NCBI RefSeq assembly: GCF_015732155.1
Contig: NZ_WIQK01000001.1
Coordinates: 654,501-718,500 of the forward strand
Length of the DNA: 64,000 nt
Origin: Pectinatus sottacetonis
Lineage (GTDB): Bacteria; Bacillota; Negativicutes; Selenomonadales; Selenomonadaceae
Direction of reading: 5' to 3'
Numbering within the stretch: the first letter of the stretch is position 1; each line of letters starts with the position of its first letter. Both the position numbers and the translations under genes were made by a program. Positions 52,534-62,547 of the stretch are shown here, one piece after another. Below the pieces are notes generated by a model, which did no database searches, was not told the origin of the DNA, and worked only from the letters and a program-made list of their open reading frames with translations.

Positions 52534-53510
52534 TATACTACACCTTGACGCAGCAGATCGGTAAGATGGACAATCCCTACAGGATTATTTTCTGTATCAA
52601 TAACCGGCAGTACCGTAATTGGCCGTGGTTTATGTTTTTCCATAATACTCAAAGCCTGTGCTGCCATCTTATTTTGTGCAATAGTAATTGGTGATTTTGT
52701 CATAAGACGTTCTACCGGTTCGTTTAAAAATTCTATGCCCTGAGATAAACCTCGTCTTATATCTCCATCTGTTATAAGCCCGATAAATTTATTATTTTCA
52801 TCCACAACCGAAGTAGCCCCCAGCCCTTTATCTGTCATTAAGAACAAAGCTTCCTTCGCCGTTTTATCTTTTCCTATAACCGGATTATCTTCACCACTAT
52901 GCATAACATTTTCTACCGTCAGCAGTAATCTTCGTCCTAAAGCACCACCTGGGTGAAATACGGCAAAATCCTTTGCAGTAAAATTTCGTGCTGATAAAAG
53001 AGCCATCGCAATAGCATCTCCCATAGCGAGAGTAGCTGTGGTACTTGCTGTCGGTGCTAATCCCAGTGGGCAAGCTTCTTTTTCTATACTTACATCAACA
53101 TAATATTCCGCATTACGACCTAATGAAGAATCACGTTTTCCACATAAAGCTATTATTGATGCTCCAATTCTTTTTATTATTGGCAATATATTTATTACTT
53201 CAGCAGATTCACCACTATGGGACAATGCCATGACGATGTCTTCAGCTGTTACCATTCCCAAATCTCCATGGAACGCTTCTCCCGGATGCATAAAAAAAGC
53301 TGGTGTTCCTGTACTAGCCAATGTTGCTGCTATCTTACGTCCGATATGGCCCGATTTTCCCATTCCGGTCAATATAATACGGCCCTTGCATGCTAAAATA
53401 GCTCTTACTACTGTTTCAAACTCTTGATCTATATGTTGTGTTAATGCCTTTACAGCATTTGCTTCTATCATAAGTGTCTCTACTGCTTTTTCCTTTATTG
53501 TTCCCTGCAT
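52533..53510 (-). CDS. kdsD: Arabinose-5-phosphate isomerase
   Basis: KdsD/KpsF converts ribulose-5-phosphate to arabinose-5-phosphate, the first Kdo precursor. I start it at ATG 53510 behind GAGGAG, giving 325 residues; the frame continues 21 codons upstream. An N-terminal SIS domain (about 30-170) has RIILTGMGKSGHIGRKIAAT and MALSHSGESAEVINILP; two CBS domains follow (about 205-325: VMHSGEDNPVIGKDKTAKEA and RLMTKSPITIAQNKMA). Its stop overlaps the kdsC start. Confidence 0.94.
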   Translation of the reverse strand: MQGTIKEKAVETLMIEANAVKALTQHIDQEFETVVRAILACKGRIILTGMGKSGHIGRKIAATLASTGTPAFFMHPGEAFHGDLGMVTAEDIVMALSHSGESAEVINILPIIKRIGASIIALCGKRDSSLGRNAEYYVDVSIEKEACPLGLAPTASTTATLAMGDAIAMALLSARNFTAKDFAVFHPGGALGRRLLLTVENVMHSGEDNPVIGKDKTAKEALFLMTDKGLGATSVVDENNKFIGLITDGDIRRGLSQGIEFLNEPVERLMTKSPITIAQNKMAAQALSIMEKHKPRPITVLPVIDTENNPVGIVHLTDLLRQGVV

Positions 53511-53633
53511 AACAAAATTCTCCTCATAAACCAAAGTATTTCTATAAGAAAATCTAAGTAAATTATCATCCATATTATCTTATTTTGCATCATGAATATT
53601 TTCTTAAATTGTCTATACTAACTACCAATAGTA

Positions 53634-54458
53634 TCAAAAATGTTTTTTTACTATATTATGAATTGCCAAGGCATCTTCTAATATTACTGATAAATCATCC
53701 AGTCGAACCATGTTTGGCCCATCTGATAAAGCTTCTTCTGGTTTATCATGTACTTCCATAAATAAACCATCAATGCCTGCTCCTACAGCAGCTCTCGTTA
53801 AATATTCTACATATTCACGATTTCCGGTTGAACATGTACCGCCTCCACCAGGCAACTGTACGCTGTGTGTTGCATCAAAAATAACAGGATAACCAAAAGA
53901 TCGCATTATTGGAAACGCACGCATATCCACTACTAGATTATTATAACCAAAAGAAGCGCCTCTTTCTGTTAGCATTATTTTATGGCTGCCAGCACTTTCT
54001 ATTTTTTCCACAACATTCTTCATATCCTTAGGTGCCATAAACTGACCTTTTTTTACATTTACTATTTTACCACTTTTTGCAGCAGTATATAATAAATCTG
54101 TCTGACGACATAAAAATGCTGGGATTTGAATTATATCAAGCACCTGTGCAGCTGGCTCTACCTGTTCTTCTGTGTGTACATCACTTATCACTGGTACCTT
54201 TAATTCTTTTTTTATTCTTTTTATTATAGCCAATCCCTCTTTCAATCCCGGGCCGCGAAAACCTTTATACGAAGAACGATTAGCCTTATCAAATGAAGCT
54301 TTAAAAATATATGGTATACCTAATTTTTGTGCTATTTCTTTTGCTCTCTTACCAATATAAAGACTTCTTTCATAACCTTCAAGTACACATGGTCCGGCAA
54401 TAAGTATCAGTGGATTTCCTGAACCTACTTCAAAATTACCTATCTTAATATTATTCAT
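53634..54458 (-). CDS. kdsA: Kdo-8-phosphate synthase
   Basis: KdsA condenses arabinose-5-phosphate with phosphoenolpyruvate. The 274-residue protein has LILIAGPCVLEGYERSLYIG at the N-terminus, FKASFDKANRSSYKGFRGPG (near 53) and VIFDATHSVQLPGGGG (near 193), all hallmarks of the DAHP synthase-like barrel of KdsA. Its ATG directly abuts the kdsB stop. Confidence 0.96.
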   Translation of the reverse strand: MNNIKIGNFEVGSGNPLILIAGPCVLEGYERSLYIGKRAKEIAQKLGIPYIFKASFDKANRSSYKGFRGPGLKEGLAIIKRIKKELKVPVISDVHTEEQVEPAAQVLDIIQIPAFLCRQTDLLYTAAKSGKIVNVKKGQFMAPKDMKNVVEKIESAGSHKIMLTERGASFGYNNLVVDMRAFPIMRSFGYPVIFDATHSVQLPGGGGTCSTGNREYVEYLTRAAVGAGIDGLFMEVHDKPEEALSDGPNMVRLDDLSVILEDALAIHNIVKKHF

Positions 54459-55190
54459 TCATAATCTCCTTTTCTGGTAATATTCATTTACTTTTAATAA
54501 ATCTTCCAGTGTATCTACACCAATAAAACGTTTTGGCGAAGTTATAACCTTTATTTTATAACCATTTTCAATTGCCCGTAATTGTTCAAGTGATTCCGTC
54601 TTTTCCAAGGGCGTAGGTTGCATTTGAGCATACTTAAATAAAAAATCTCTTCTATACGCATATATTCCAATGTGCTTATAGACCTTAACACCTGTATCAT
54701 TACGAGGATAAGGTATTAAAGAACGGGAAAAATATATTGCATAATCATTTTTATCCGTAATAACTTTTACATTGCCTGGTTTCGTTTTTTCTTCTTCCAG
54801 CATTGGTGTTTTTACCGTTGCCATATCAAGTGCATCATTTTCCAAAAACAGTTTCCCTAATTCATCTATGAGGGCTGGATCTATAAGCGGTTCATCTCCC
54901 TGGATATTGACTATAACATCAGCATCCGGATAATGCATTGCTGCTTCTGCCAGACGATCCGTCCCTGTAAGATGATCAGCCCGTGTCATAACTGCCTTAC
55001 CGCCTGCATTTATTACTGCATCATAAACCCGTTTATCATCTACAGCCACGATAAACTGTTCCGGTACCATCGCTTTTACAGCCTGCTCATATACCCTGAC
55101 AATAAGCGGTTTACCTGCCACATCTGCTAAAGGCTTACCCGGCAACCGTGTTGACGCATATCTTGCCGGTATTATACAAATAATCTTCAT
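54459..55190 (-). CDS. kdsB: CMP-Kdo synthetase
   Basis: KdsB activates Kdo with CTP to CMP-Kdo, the donor for WaaA. The 243-residue protein has the nucleotide-binding IIPARYASTRLPGKPLADV at the N-terminus, VIVNIQGDEPLIDPALIDEL near 90 and YAYRRDFLFKYAQMQPTPLE near 185. It lies 16 nt downstream of the waaA/lpxK fusion gene and abuts kdsA. Confidence 0.95.
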   Translation of the reverse strand: MKIICIIPARYASTRLPGKPLADVAGKPLIVRVYEQAVKAMVPEQFIVAVDDKRVYDAVINAGGKAVMTRADHLTGTDRLAEAAMHYPDADVIVNIQGDEPLIDPALIDELGKLFLENDALDMATVKTPMLEEEKTKPGNVKVITDKNDYAIYFSRSLIPYPRNDTGVKVYKHIGIYAYRRDFLFKYAQMQPTPLEKTESLEQLRAIENGYKIKVITSPKRFIGVDTLEDLLKVNEYYQKRRL

Positions 55191-55206
55191 TAATCCTGCC
55201 CTCCTA

Positions 55207-57696
55207 TCAAGACTTAGCTTTTTTTGCAGGCGGCAGATGATTACGCAAATACTTTTCGAATTCTTCTGCGCCCTTTTTAAATCTTATTTCTATACATATT
55301 ATATAAATAGGAATTCTGCGTTTTTGCTCTACAATCTCCCGAGGAAATTTCACTGCATCCTTATCAGTTATTACTATTGCCTCCGCGCCACGTTTTTTAG
55401 CCTGTTCCATTACTTCCGTAATTTCAGCCGATGTGTAATCATGGTGATCAGGGAAACGAATACTTTCCACAATCACGGCTCCGATACTCTGCAAAGTCTG
55501 TTCTAAAGATGCCGGATTGCCAATAGCTGAAACAGCTATTATTTTAGCTCCAGCCAATTCTGTTACTTCCTTTCCACTACAACCGATATTAGCTAGCCAA
55601 TCACCAATTTCCACAAAGCCCCGCGGATTATGAATACTTTCCACCACCAGTGCATGATTATTATTCTGTGCCAGTGTATTCCTGATATATTCACACGAAT
55701 GCGGTGCTGCCTGATCCACCTTAGTCAATAAACATATATCGGCCCGATCTAAATGAGTAAGCGATTCACGCAAGGTTCCCCGTGGTAAAACATATCCATT
55801 ATCAAAAATATTTATCGAATCAACCAGCAATATATCTAAGTCTCTCTTTAACTGCCAGTGTTGATATCCATCATCCAAAATAGCAATTTCTATACCAAAA
55901 TTCTCAATTGCATATCGACCTGTCAAAGACCGATCGGCACCAATCAATACGGGGACATCCGGTAAATTTTTAGCCAGTAAGTAAGCTTCATCACCAGCCT
56001 GCGCTGCTGTCATCAGTAATTTTTTCCCATTAGAAACCACACCTACATCACCGCGCCATTTCGCCCTATATCCTCTATTTAAAATAGCTACTTTATAGCC
56101 CATTCCACTTATTTCCTTAGCCAGCCTCTGTGAAGTTGGGGTTTTGCCCGTTCCTCCCACCGTTATATTACCAATGCTTATAACATAACAATCAATCTTT
56201 TTTTGCCGTAAAAAATTGCAGCGATAAAGCCACAATTTAAAATTAACCAGTTTTTCATATATAAAGGAAAATATCTGTAAAATAAATAACAACAGATAAC
56301 CAAAAAAAGTTTTTTTCCTTTTTCCATGCGCCAGCTCAAATAAATATGTTTGAAAGTTTTCTATTGCCTCCGTCGACTGAATTGCAACCATCTTAGGATT
56401 ATCGCCTAATTCCGTCAGAACTTCACGCAAAATTACAGCTGAACGCCTAGAAGCTCCCTGATTATCATGAATTATTTTTAGGCTTGCCGCTTCCATATCA
56501 TGCCGAAGCTCCGGCTGCCTGAACAAATCAATCATTGCCCTAGTAAGTTCAGCCGTATTTTTTACGGTAATACACGCGTTATTATTTTTAAACAACATAT
56601 ATGTGTCCTTAAAATTAAACATATTTCTGCCTACGATTATAGCCTTACCATGGGCAGCCGGTTCTAATATATTGTGCCCACCATGCGGAACAAGGCTACC
56701 GCCAACATAAATAACATCACCGACACTATATATCCGTCCCAGCTCACCTATAGTATCTAAAATTAATACATCGTGTTCTGAAGATTTTCTATTTTTTAAT
56801 TCAGTGCGGAAGGCTGTCTTTAATCCATGTTGCTCACATATTGTCCTGACATCATCCTTACGCAGTATTTTACGCGGCGCAATAATCAATTTAACATCGG
56901 GGAATTCCTGCCGTAATCCAGCAAAAGCATCAAGTACAAATTTTTCTTCGCCTTTATGGGTACTTCCAGCAATAACAATTCCACTGGCCCTGCTAAGCCC
57001 CATTTCATCTATAAGGATCTGCTTTTCTTTAGAAGAAACATTGGTATATGTCTGGTCAAATTTGGTATTTCCTGTTACAGCTACCAGTTTGGGATCTGCT
57101 CCCAGTCGCATTATATAGGAAGCATCAATATCAGACTGCATAGCAAATTTGTTTACTGTCCCAATCATATCAGTAAGCAAACTAAACATGTACTGATAAC
57201 GTTTTACACTTTTATCACTTATTCTGCCATTTACCATCATTACTGCTACATTGTACTTGCGTGCTGCCTTTAACAGATTTGGCCAAAGCTCTGTTTCTAC
57301 CGGTAAAAATATACGTGGTCGTATTTTTTTAACTGTATTTGCCGCTAAAAATGGCAAATCCAAGGGGAAATATATTATACTGTCAGCATCTTTTATAATA
57401 CGGTTAGCCATTGTATAACCTGAACATGTGACAACAGATATTAATATAGGTGTATGGGGAAATTCCCGGCGAAATTCGCGTATTAAAGGACTCGTAGCAA
57501 CTATCTCTCCTACAGATGCTGCGTGTACCCAGATACAATTTTTTCCTGCCACCTTATCCAGTGCATGTTTCGGCAAAAAACCAAAGCTCTGTTTTATCCG
57601 CCGCCAAAATCCCTTTTCTCTTATCAATCGTACGAAAAAATACGGCATCAGTATAATTATGAGTAATACAACTACAACATCATATAGTATCTGCAT
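55207..57696 (-). CDS. Kdo transferase (WaaA) fused to lipid A 4'-kinase (LpxK)
   Basis: An 829-residue fusion. Residues 1-430 are WaaA/KdtA: an N-terminal membrane anchor, VHAASVGEIVATSP with catalytic Glu64, PVETELWPN at 132-140 and VGGSLVPHGGHNILEPAAHG at 331-350. After a linker with a hydrophobic segment (about 465-482), residues about 490-829 are LpxK, with the P-loop ISIGNITVGGTGKTP (506-520) and DDGYQHWQLKRDLDIL further on. LpxK phosphorylates the lipid A disaccharide and WaaA adds Kdo to the product, so the fusion joins consecutive steps at the inner membrane. No frameshift is involved; the frame is continuous. Confidence 0.93.
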   Translation of the reverse strand: MQILYDVVVVLLIIILMPYFFVRLIREKGFWRRIKQSFGFLPKHALDKVAGKNCIWVHAASVGEIVATSPLIREFRREFPHTPILISVVTCSGYTMANRIIKDADSIIYFPLDLPFLAANTVKKIRPRIFLPVETELWPNLLKAARKYNVAVMMVNGRISDKSVKRYQYMFSLLTDMIGTVNKFAMQSDIDASYIMRLGADPKLVAVTGNTKFDQTYTNVSSKEKQILIDEMGLSRASGIVIAGSTHKGEEKFVLDAFAGLRQEFPDVKLIIAPRKILRKDDVRTICEQHGLKTAFRTELKNRKSSEHDVLILDTIGELGRIYSVGDVIYVGGSLVPHGGHNILEPAAHGKAIIVGRNMFNFKDTYMLFKNNNACITVKNTAELTRAMIDLFRQPELRHDMEAASLKIIHDNQGASRRSAVILREVLTELGDNPKMVAIQSTEAIENFQTYLFELAHGKRKKTFFGYLLLFILQIFSFIYEKLVNFKLWLYRCNFLRQKKIDCYVISIGNITVGGTGKTPTSQRLAKEISGMGYKVAILNRGYRAKWRGDVGVVSNGKKLLMTAAQAGDEAYLLAKNLPDVPVLIGADRSLTGRYAIENFGIEIAILDDGYQHWQLKRDLDILLVDSINIFDNGYVLPRGTLRESLTHLDRADICLLTKVDQAAPHSCEYIRNTLAQNNNHALVVESIHNPRGFVEIGDWLANIGCSGKEVTELAGAKIIAVSAIGNPASLEQTLQSIGAVIVESIRFPDHHDYTSAEITEVMEQAKKRGAEAIVITDKDAVKFPREIVEQKRRIPIYIICIEIRFKKGAEEFEKYLRNHLPPAKKAKS

Positions 57697-57704
57697 AAAT
57701 CAAA

Positions 57705-59444
57705 TCACACCTGCCTAGATTTTTTATCATTAAATTGTATGTTATATAAGTGACTATACAATCCATTTTGAGCCAATAGCTCTTTATGCGTTCCCGATTC
57801 AACCATTTTACCGCTTTCCATAACTATTATATTATCTGCCTGTAAAATAGTAGATAAACGATGTGCTATAACAAAAGAAGTCCGCCCGACCATTAATTTA
57901 TCAAGAGCATCCTGTACTAATTCTTCACTTTCTGTGTCGAGAGCTGATGTAGCTTCATCCAATATCAATATTCGTGGATTTTTTAAGATCGCACGGGCAA
58001 TGGCAATACGTTGCCGTTGCCCTCCTGACAGCATAACTCCCCTTTCTCCAATTTTAGTTTCATAACCATCTTTTAATTCCAAAATAAAATCATGTGCATT
58101 TGCTGCCTTTGCAGCAGCAATAACTTCTTCATCTGCTGCTTCTAGCCTGCCATAACGAATATTATGCATTACAGTATCACTGAATAGCATTGTTTCTTGC
58201 GGAACTATACCAATTTGCGCCCGTAACGAATTAATTTTTACATCACGCACATCAATATTATCAACCTTAACAGATCCTGATGTAACATCATAAAACCGTG
58301 GAATCAAATTGACAATGGTCGTCTTACCCGCACCACTTGGACCTACTATAGCTACTACCTGCCCCGGTTTTACACTAAGCGACAAATTGTTAATTATAGG
58401 ATGCCCTGTATTATATTCAAAACAAACATCTTTAAACTCTACTGCCCCAGCCACATCGGGAAGAACAACTGCCCCTGGTTTATCCTTGATTTTTTCTTCT
58501 GTATCCAATACACCAAAGACTCGATCAGCAGCAGCCATAGCTTTTTGTACTGTCCCAAAAACACGGCTGATCCGTTTTACCGGATTAGCTAAATTTACGG
58601 CATACGTTAAAAAAGCTATTAATGAACCTGCTGTCAAATTGCCATGGACAACTTGATATCCCCCAAACCATAAAATAAGAGTTACAATAACCGCTGCCAA
58701 AAATTCAACAATTGGTGTTAATAACGACATTAATTGTACACTTTTCATATTTGCCCGGAAATTTAAGTAGTTTTGTCTTTTAAAACGCTCTATTTCATAA
58801 TCTTCACGCACAAATGACTTTATAACTCGCACTGCTGAAATAGTTTCCTGCAATAATGAAGTTATATCCGCTGTACGTTCCTGAACCACCACACCACTGG
58901 CCTTAAGCTTGCGTCCAAAAATCTTCATGGCCTGCCCAATTAATGGCACTACTATTATTGTGATAAGTGTCAGTTTCCAATCAAGATAAAGCATCATTGC
59001 TATAGAACCTATAAATATCGACAATTCTGTAACCATATCTATCAGGCTATCAACAAGCGCAACTTGCAGTGCCGCTACATCATTAGTTATATAACTCATA
59101 ATTGTTCCGGTTTGTTTGTTCTCATAATAAGCAAGTTGAAATTCCTGAAATTTTTTATAAAGAACTTCTCTTATATCTATAATGACTCGTTCTGCTACAT
59201 AAGATACTAGGTATGTTTGTCCATAATAAAATATTCCCCGGAAAAAAAAGACAATAATAATACCTACTCCCAATATATTAAGTGTTACCATATCTTTTTC
59301 TGCCAAGACCTTATCTATAAGGTCTTTTATTATCCATGGGACATATAAATTGGCCGCAGCTGCCAACATTATACATACTACTGCCAATAATAGACGGGGG
59401 ATATATGGTTTTATAAATAATAAAAGTCTTTTATAATTTTTCAT
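57705..59444 (-). CDS. msbA: Lipid A/LPS flippase, MsbA-type ABC exporter
   Basis: A 579-residue half-transporter with an N-terminal six-helix ABC membrane domain (about 15-305) and a C-terminal ATPase. Walker A is VAIVGPSGAGKTTIVNLI (near 365), the signature is LSGGQRQRIAIARAIL and Walker B is ILILDEATSALDTESE. It is called MsbA because it lies between lpxB and waaA/lpxK; as a homodimer it would flip core-lipid A across the inner membrane. Sequence alone cannot exclude a multidrug exporter. It overlaps lpxB by 4 nt. Confidence 0.88.
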   Translation of the reverse strand: MKNYKRLLLFIKPYIPRLLLAVVCIMLAAAANLYVPWIIKDLIDKVLAEKDMVTLNILGVGIIIVFFFRGIFYYGQTYLVSYVAERVIIDIREVLYKKFQEFQLAYYENKQTGTIMSYITNDVAALQVALVDSLIDMVTELSIFIGSIAMMLYLDWKLTLITIIVVPLIGQAMKIFGRKLKASGVVVQERTADITSLLQETISAVRVIKSFVREDYEIERFKRQNYLNFRANMKSVQLMSLLTPIVEFLAAVIVTLILWFGGYQVVHGNLTAGSLIAFLTYAVNLANPVKRISRVFGTVQKAMAAADRVFGVLDTEEKIKDKPGAVVLPDVAGAVEFKDVCFEYNTGHPIINNLSLSVKPGQVVAIVGPSGAGKTTIVNLIPRFYDVTSGSVKVDNIDVRDVKINSLRAQIGIVPQETMLFSDTVMHNIRYGRLEAADEEVIAAAKAANAHDFILELKDGYETKIGERGVMLSGGQRQRIAIARAILKNPRILILDEATSALDTESEELVQDALDKLMVGRTSFVIAHRLSTILQADNIIVMESGKMVESGTHKELLAQNGLYSHLYNIQFNDKKSRQV

Positions 59445-60595
59445 GTTTTATTCCCATTCATCAGCTTATTTTTATCTGCTGTTTTTATTATTAACTCAGC
59501 CACGCGTCTTGATACACCCGGCCTCCCTAAATTCATTTTTATTTTACGTAATTCTTTTTTTATATTTTCACCGCCATTTTGTAATATTTTTTCTGCATGT
59601 ATCACAATATTAGCTGGAGTTACCTTATATTGAAGTAGTTCCGGCATAACCTGTTTTTGCGCCAAAATATTAGGAAGACTAAAATATTTTATATTAACAG
59701 CTACCTTGGCTATACAATACGTAAGAAAAGACATTCGATATAAAACTATTGTCGGCAATTCCATCAAACCTGCCTCCAAAACAACTGTTCCTGATGTCGC
59801 AAACGCCATATCACATCCATACATTAAGTCATAAAGATGATCTTTATGATAGGCTATATTTAAAGTATATCTACTAGCAATTTTTTTTAACTGCTCTTCT
59901 TCAATTCCCTGTGCAATTACTAAATGAAATTTCGTCAGTGGATGCCGTTTTTGAAATAATTCTGCTGCCTGCAGCATTACCGGAAAAATTGCCTTTATTT
60001 CCTGTTTACGACTTCCCGGCAAAAGTAAAATATTATTTTCCCCATTATCCAGGGAAAAATATTCATTAATATTTTCTGGCTTTAAGGACGGTTTTACAGT
60101 TTCTATCAAAGGATTGCCCACAAATTCTATATCTGCACCATTTTCCTTATAAACATCTATTTCAAAGGGAAAAATAGACGCAATCTTATCTGCTAATACT
60201 GCCACTTTTTTAGCTCGGCTTCTGCGCCAAGCCCACGCTGACGGGGGAATATAAGAAAAAACAGGAATATTTAATTTTTTTGCTATAGGTGCCAACCGCC
60301 AATTGAAATCAGGATAATCTATTAATACCAATATATCTGGTCTCTCTTTTTCCATGAAACGGCCTAACTTATCACGTAATTTAATCATTTTACGTAAATT
60401 TACCAACACTTCATAAAAACCCATTACACTATATTGGGCCATATTGGCAATTAATCTGACACCAGCTTTTTCCATCTTGTTACCGCCAAAACCAACAAGC
60501 TTTATATCAGGTTCAATTTTTTTTAATGCCTCAGCTAAATTAGCCCCATGCATATCTCCTGACACTTCACCGGCTGAAAACATAATCTTATGCAT
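59441..60595 (-). CDS. lpxB: Lipid-A-disaccharide synthase
   Basis: LpxB joins UDP-2,3-diacylglucosamine and lipid X into the disaccharide. The 384-residue GT19 enzyme starts MHKIMFSAGEVSGDMHGANL, its nucleotide/active-site loop, and has VFSYIPPSAWAWRRSRAKKV near 115 and LLPGSRKQEIKAIFPVML near 195, both characteristic. It is preceded by a 156-nt gap with a hairpin, after lpxI. Confidence 0.95.
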   Translation of the reverse strand: MHKIMFSAGEVSGDMHGANLAEALKKIEPDIKLVGFGGNKMEKAGVRLIANMAQYSVMGFYEVLVNLRKMIKLRDKLGRFMEKERPDILVLIDYPDFNWRLAPIAKKLNIPVFSYIPPSAWAWRRSRAKKVAVLADKIASIFPFEIDVYKENGADIEFVGNPLIETVKPSLKPENINEYFSLDNGENNILLLPGSRKQEIKAIFPVMLQAAELFQKRHPLTKFHLVIAQGIEEEQLKKIASRYTLNIAYHKDHLYDLMYGCDMAFATSGTVVLEAGLMELPTIVLYRMSFLTYCIAKVAVNIKYFSLPNILAQKQVMPELLQYKVTPANIVIHAEKILQNGGENIKKELRKIKMNLGRPGVSRRVAELIIKTADKNKLMNGNKT

Positions 60596-60702
60596 TAAAT
60601 AAACGCTCCATACTTACCATTACATTAATTCAAACGTGGTTTCATTTCCGTATAATATTCACCATATAAATCTTTTTAGCCAATTAGAATATTATCAGGC
60701 AG

Positions 60703-60745
60703 AAAAAGACGCGAGGATAATTCATTTTTGAAAATCCGCCGCGCC
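60703..60745 (-). terminator. Possible attenuator between lpxI and lpxB
   Basis: On the minus strand GGCGCGGCGGAT and ATCCTCGCGTC pair through an 11-bp stem with G-U pairs and one mismatch, followed by TTTTT, 7 nt after the lpxI stop. It would reduce downstream lpxB-msbA transcription. Confidence 0.5.
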
Positions 60746-60751
60746 CATTTA

Positions 60752-61564
60752 TTATATTACTGCTATTATCATATCGTTTTCATTTACTAAGGAAATTACT
60801 TTCTGCCTATCAACTATAAGCGTTTTCCCAGCTTCAACCGCTAGCACCTTTGCCTTAACTTTAATCATAACTTCTATAGTATTTACACCTATAACCGGCA
60901 CATCAAAACGATTATCCTGATTTGGTTTTGCAACTTTTACAACGACGGCTCCACCATCTTTTCCTGCTAGAACTCCACCGCGTTTAATGCATGCATCCGT
61001 GCCTTCAATGGCTTCCAAAGCCATAACCGCTTTATTTTTTATCACTACGGTCTGCCCTACATCAAGGTCACCCAATTTCTTTGCCATAAAAAAACCCAAT
61101 CGGATATCTTCCATTTCTTCCTCAGAAGGTTTTCTTGCTGATAAAATTCCCTCATTCGGCATAAAATGTTTTAACAAAATTGTCTGATCTAAGGTTTCAA
61201 TCCCTTCTGCTGCCAATTCTCCAACGAATTTCAACATCAAAGTATCATCACTTTTATCTCTAGCACCAGCCAGCAGCTTAAGCATTCGTGTATCCAGCTG
61301 TTCATGCTGCCCATTAAATAATAATTCCTTAGTAACTTTTCCGATCATTGTTACCTTTTTTATATCGTTTTTTTTAAAAAATGTTATAATTTCATCTAAC
61401 TTAGCTACATTTATTCTAGCAAATTTTTCTACAACATGTTCCAGCTCTTTATCAACATCGTCAAGCAGCGCAACAGCAAAAACCCTAAATCCTGCCTGAC
61501 GGGCTGCAACTGCAAGTTCTACCGGTAACCTGCCAATTCCGGCCAATAACCCTATAGACTCCAT
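60752..61564 (-). CDS. lpxI: UDP-2,3-diacylglucosamine diphosphatase LpxI
   Basis: LpxI (DUF1009) hydrolyses UDP-diacylglucosamine to lipid X in organisms that lack LpxH. The 270-residue protein begins SIGLLAGIGRLPVELAVAAR, and the C-terminal catalytic domain has IEGTDACIKRGGVLAGKDGG and FDVPVIGVNTIEVM. Its place between lpxA and lpxB fits the pathway. It starts 12 nt after lpxA. Confidence 0.95.
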   Translation of the reverse strand: MESIGLLAGIGRLPVELAVAARQAGFRVFAVALLDDVDKELEHVVEKFARINVAKLDEIITFFKKNDIKKVTMIGKVTKELLFNGQHEQLDTRMLKLLAGARDKSDDTLMLKFVGELAAEGIETLDQTILLKHFMPNEGILSARKPSEEEMEDIRLGFFMAKKLGDLDVGQTVVIKNKAVMALEAIEGTDACIKRGGVLAGKDGGAVVVKVAKPNQDNRFDVPVIGVNTIEVMIKVKAKVLAVEAGKTLIVDRQKVISLVNENDMIIAVI

Positions 61565-61576
61565 AAAAATCCCCTT

Positions 61577-62392
61577 TTATTCAATACTTTCCCTACGACT
61601 GCGGCAGATACCACGTTCTGCATTTCGTAAAAATCGTAAAAAATGTTCTATTTCCTCACAAGAATCAACATCCTGCTCTATTACTTCTATTGCTTGTGAT
61701 AAACTGAGACCCGAACGATATAATATTTTATATGCTTTTTTTATATTGCGCCTTACCTCAATTGAAATACCCGCACGTGAAATGCCAACATTATTTAATC
61801 CACTGACTTTGGCCGGATGTCCGTCAACAATAGTATATGGCACAACGTCCTGAACTAATTTCGAAGCTCCACCAATCATCGCATTGCGTCCTATGCGTAC
61901 AAATTGGTGTACACCTGTTATTCCTCCGATAACAACTCTGTCTTCTACTACCACATGACCTGCAATCATCGCTGAATTAGCCATAATAACATTATTGCCA
62001 ACAAGACAGTTATGCGCTACATGAGTATAAGCCATAAGCAGACAATCATTACCTATGCGTGTTTCACTTTCAGGACCACAGCCTCGGTGAATAGTTGCAC
62101 ATTCTCTTACAGTAGTTCTGTCACCAATAAAAACATATGATTTTTCACCTTTAAATTTTAAATCCTGCGGTTCCGTACCTACAACTGCTCCCGGATAAAT
62201 TATACAGTTCTTACCAATGCCCGTCCAACCTGTTATAAGCGCATGCGACATTATTTTTGTCCCATCACCGATTTCAACATTTCCATCAATTACTGCATAT
62301 GGCCCTATTTGAACATCTTTACCAATTTTCGCATGGGGATCTATAACAGCGGTTGGATGTATATATGCAATCACTTTATTTTCTGCATTCAT
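61577..62392 (-). CDS. lpxA: UDP-GlcNAc O-acyltransferase LpxA
   Basis: The first lipid A enzyme, which adds a 3-hydroxyacyl chain to UDP-GlcNAc. The 271-residue protein has an N-terminal left-handed beta-helix of hexapeptide repeats (IHPTAVIDPHAKIGKDVQIG and following) and a helical C-terminal domain. The catalytic His is in MAYTHVAHNCLVGNN (near 123), and GGITGVHQFVRIGRNAMIGG is the conserved LpxA block. No lpxD follows in the window. Confidence 0.95.
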   Translation of the reverse strand: MNAENKVIAYIHPTAVIDPHAKIGKDVQIGPYAVIDGNVEIGDGTKIMSHALITGWTGIGKNCIIYPGAVVGTEPQDLKFKGEKSYVFIGDRTTVRECATIHRGCGPESETRIGNDCLLMAYTHVAHNCLVGNNVIMANSAMIAGHVVVEDRVVIGGITGVHQFVRIGRNAMIGGASKLVQDVVPYTIVDGHPAKVSGLNNVGISRAGISIEVRRNIKKAYKILYRSGLSLSQAIEVIEQDVDSCEEIEHFLRFLRNAERGICRSRRESIE

Positions 62393-62547
62393 AATCCCAC
62401 TCCTCGCTGACGTCTCTTAATTAGTAACACGTCTTTTCTATGGATAAAATCCACATGAGGAAAAATATTCCACCCTTCATTTATGCTTAAAAAACGTAAA
62501 AATAAACGATATTAAATGTTTTCTGAGCATTTATATCTATAATATCA

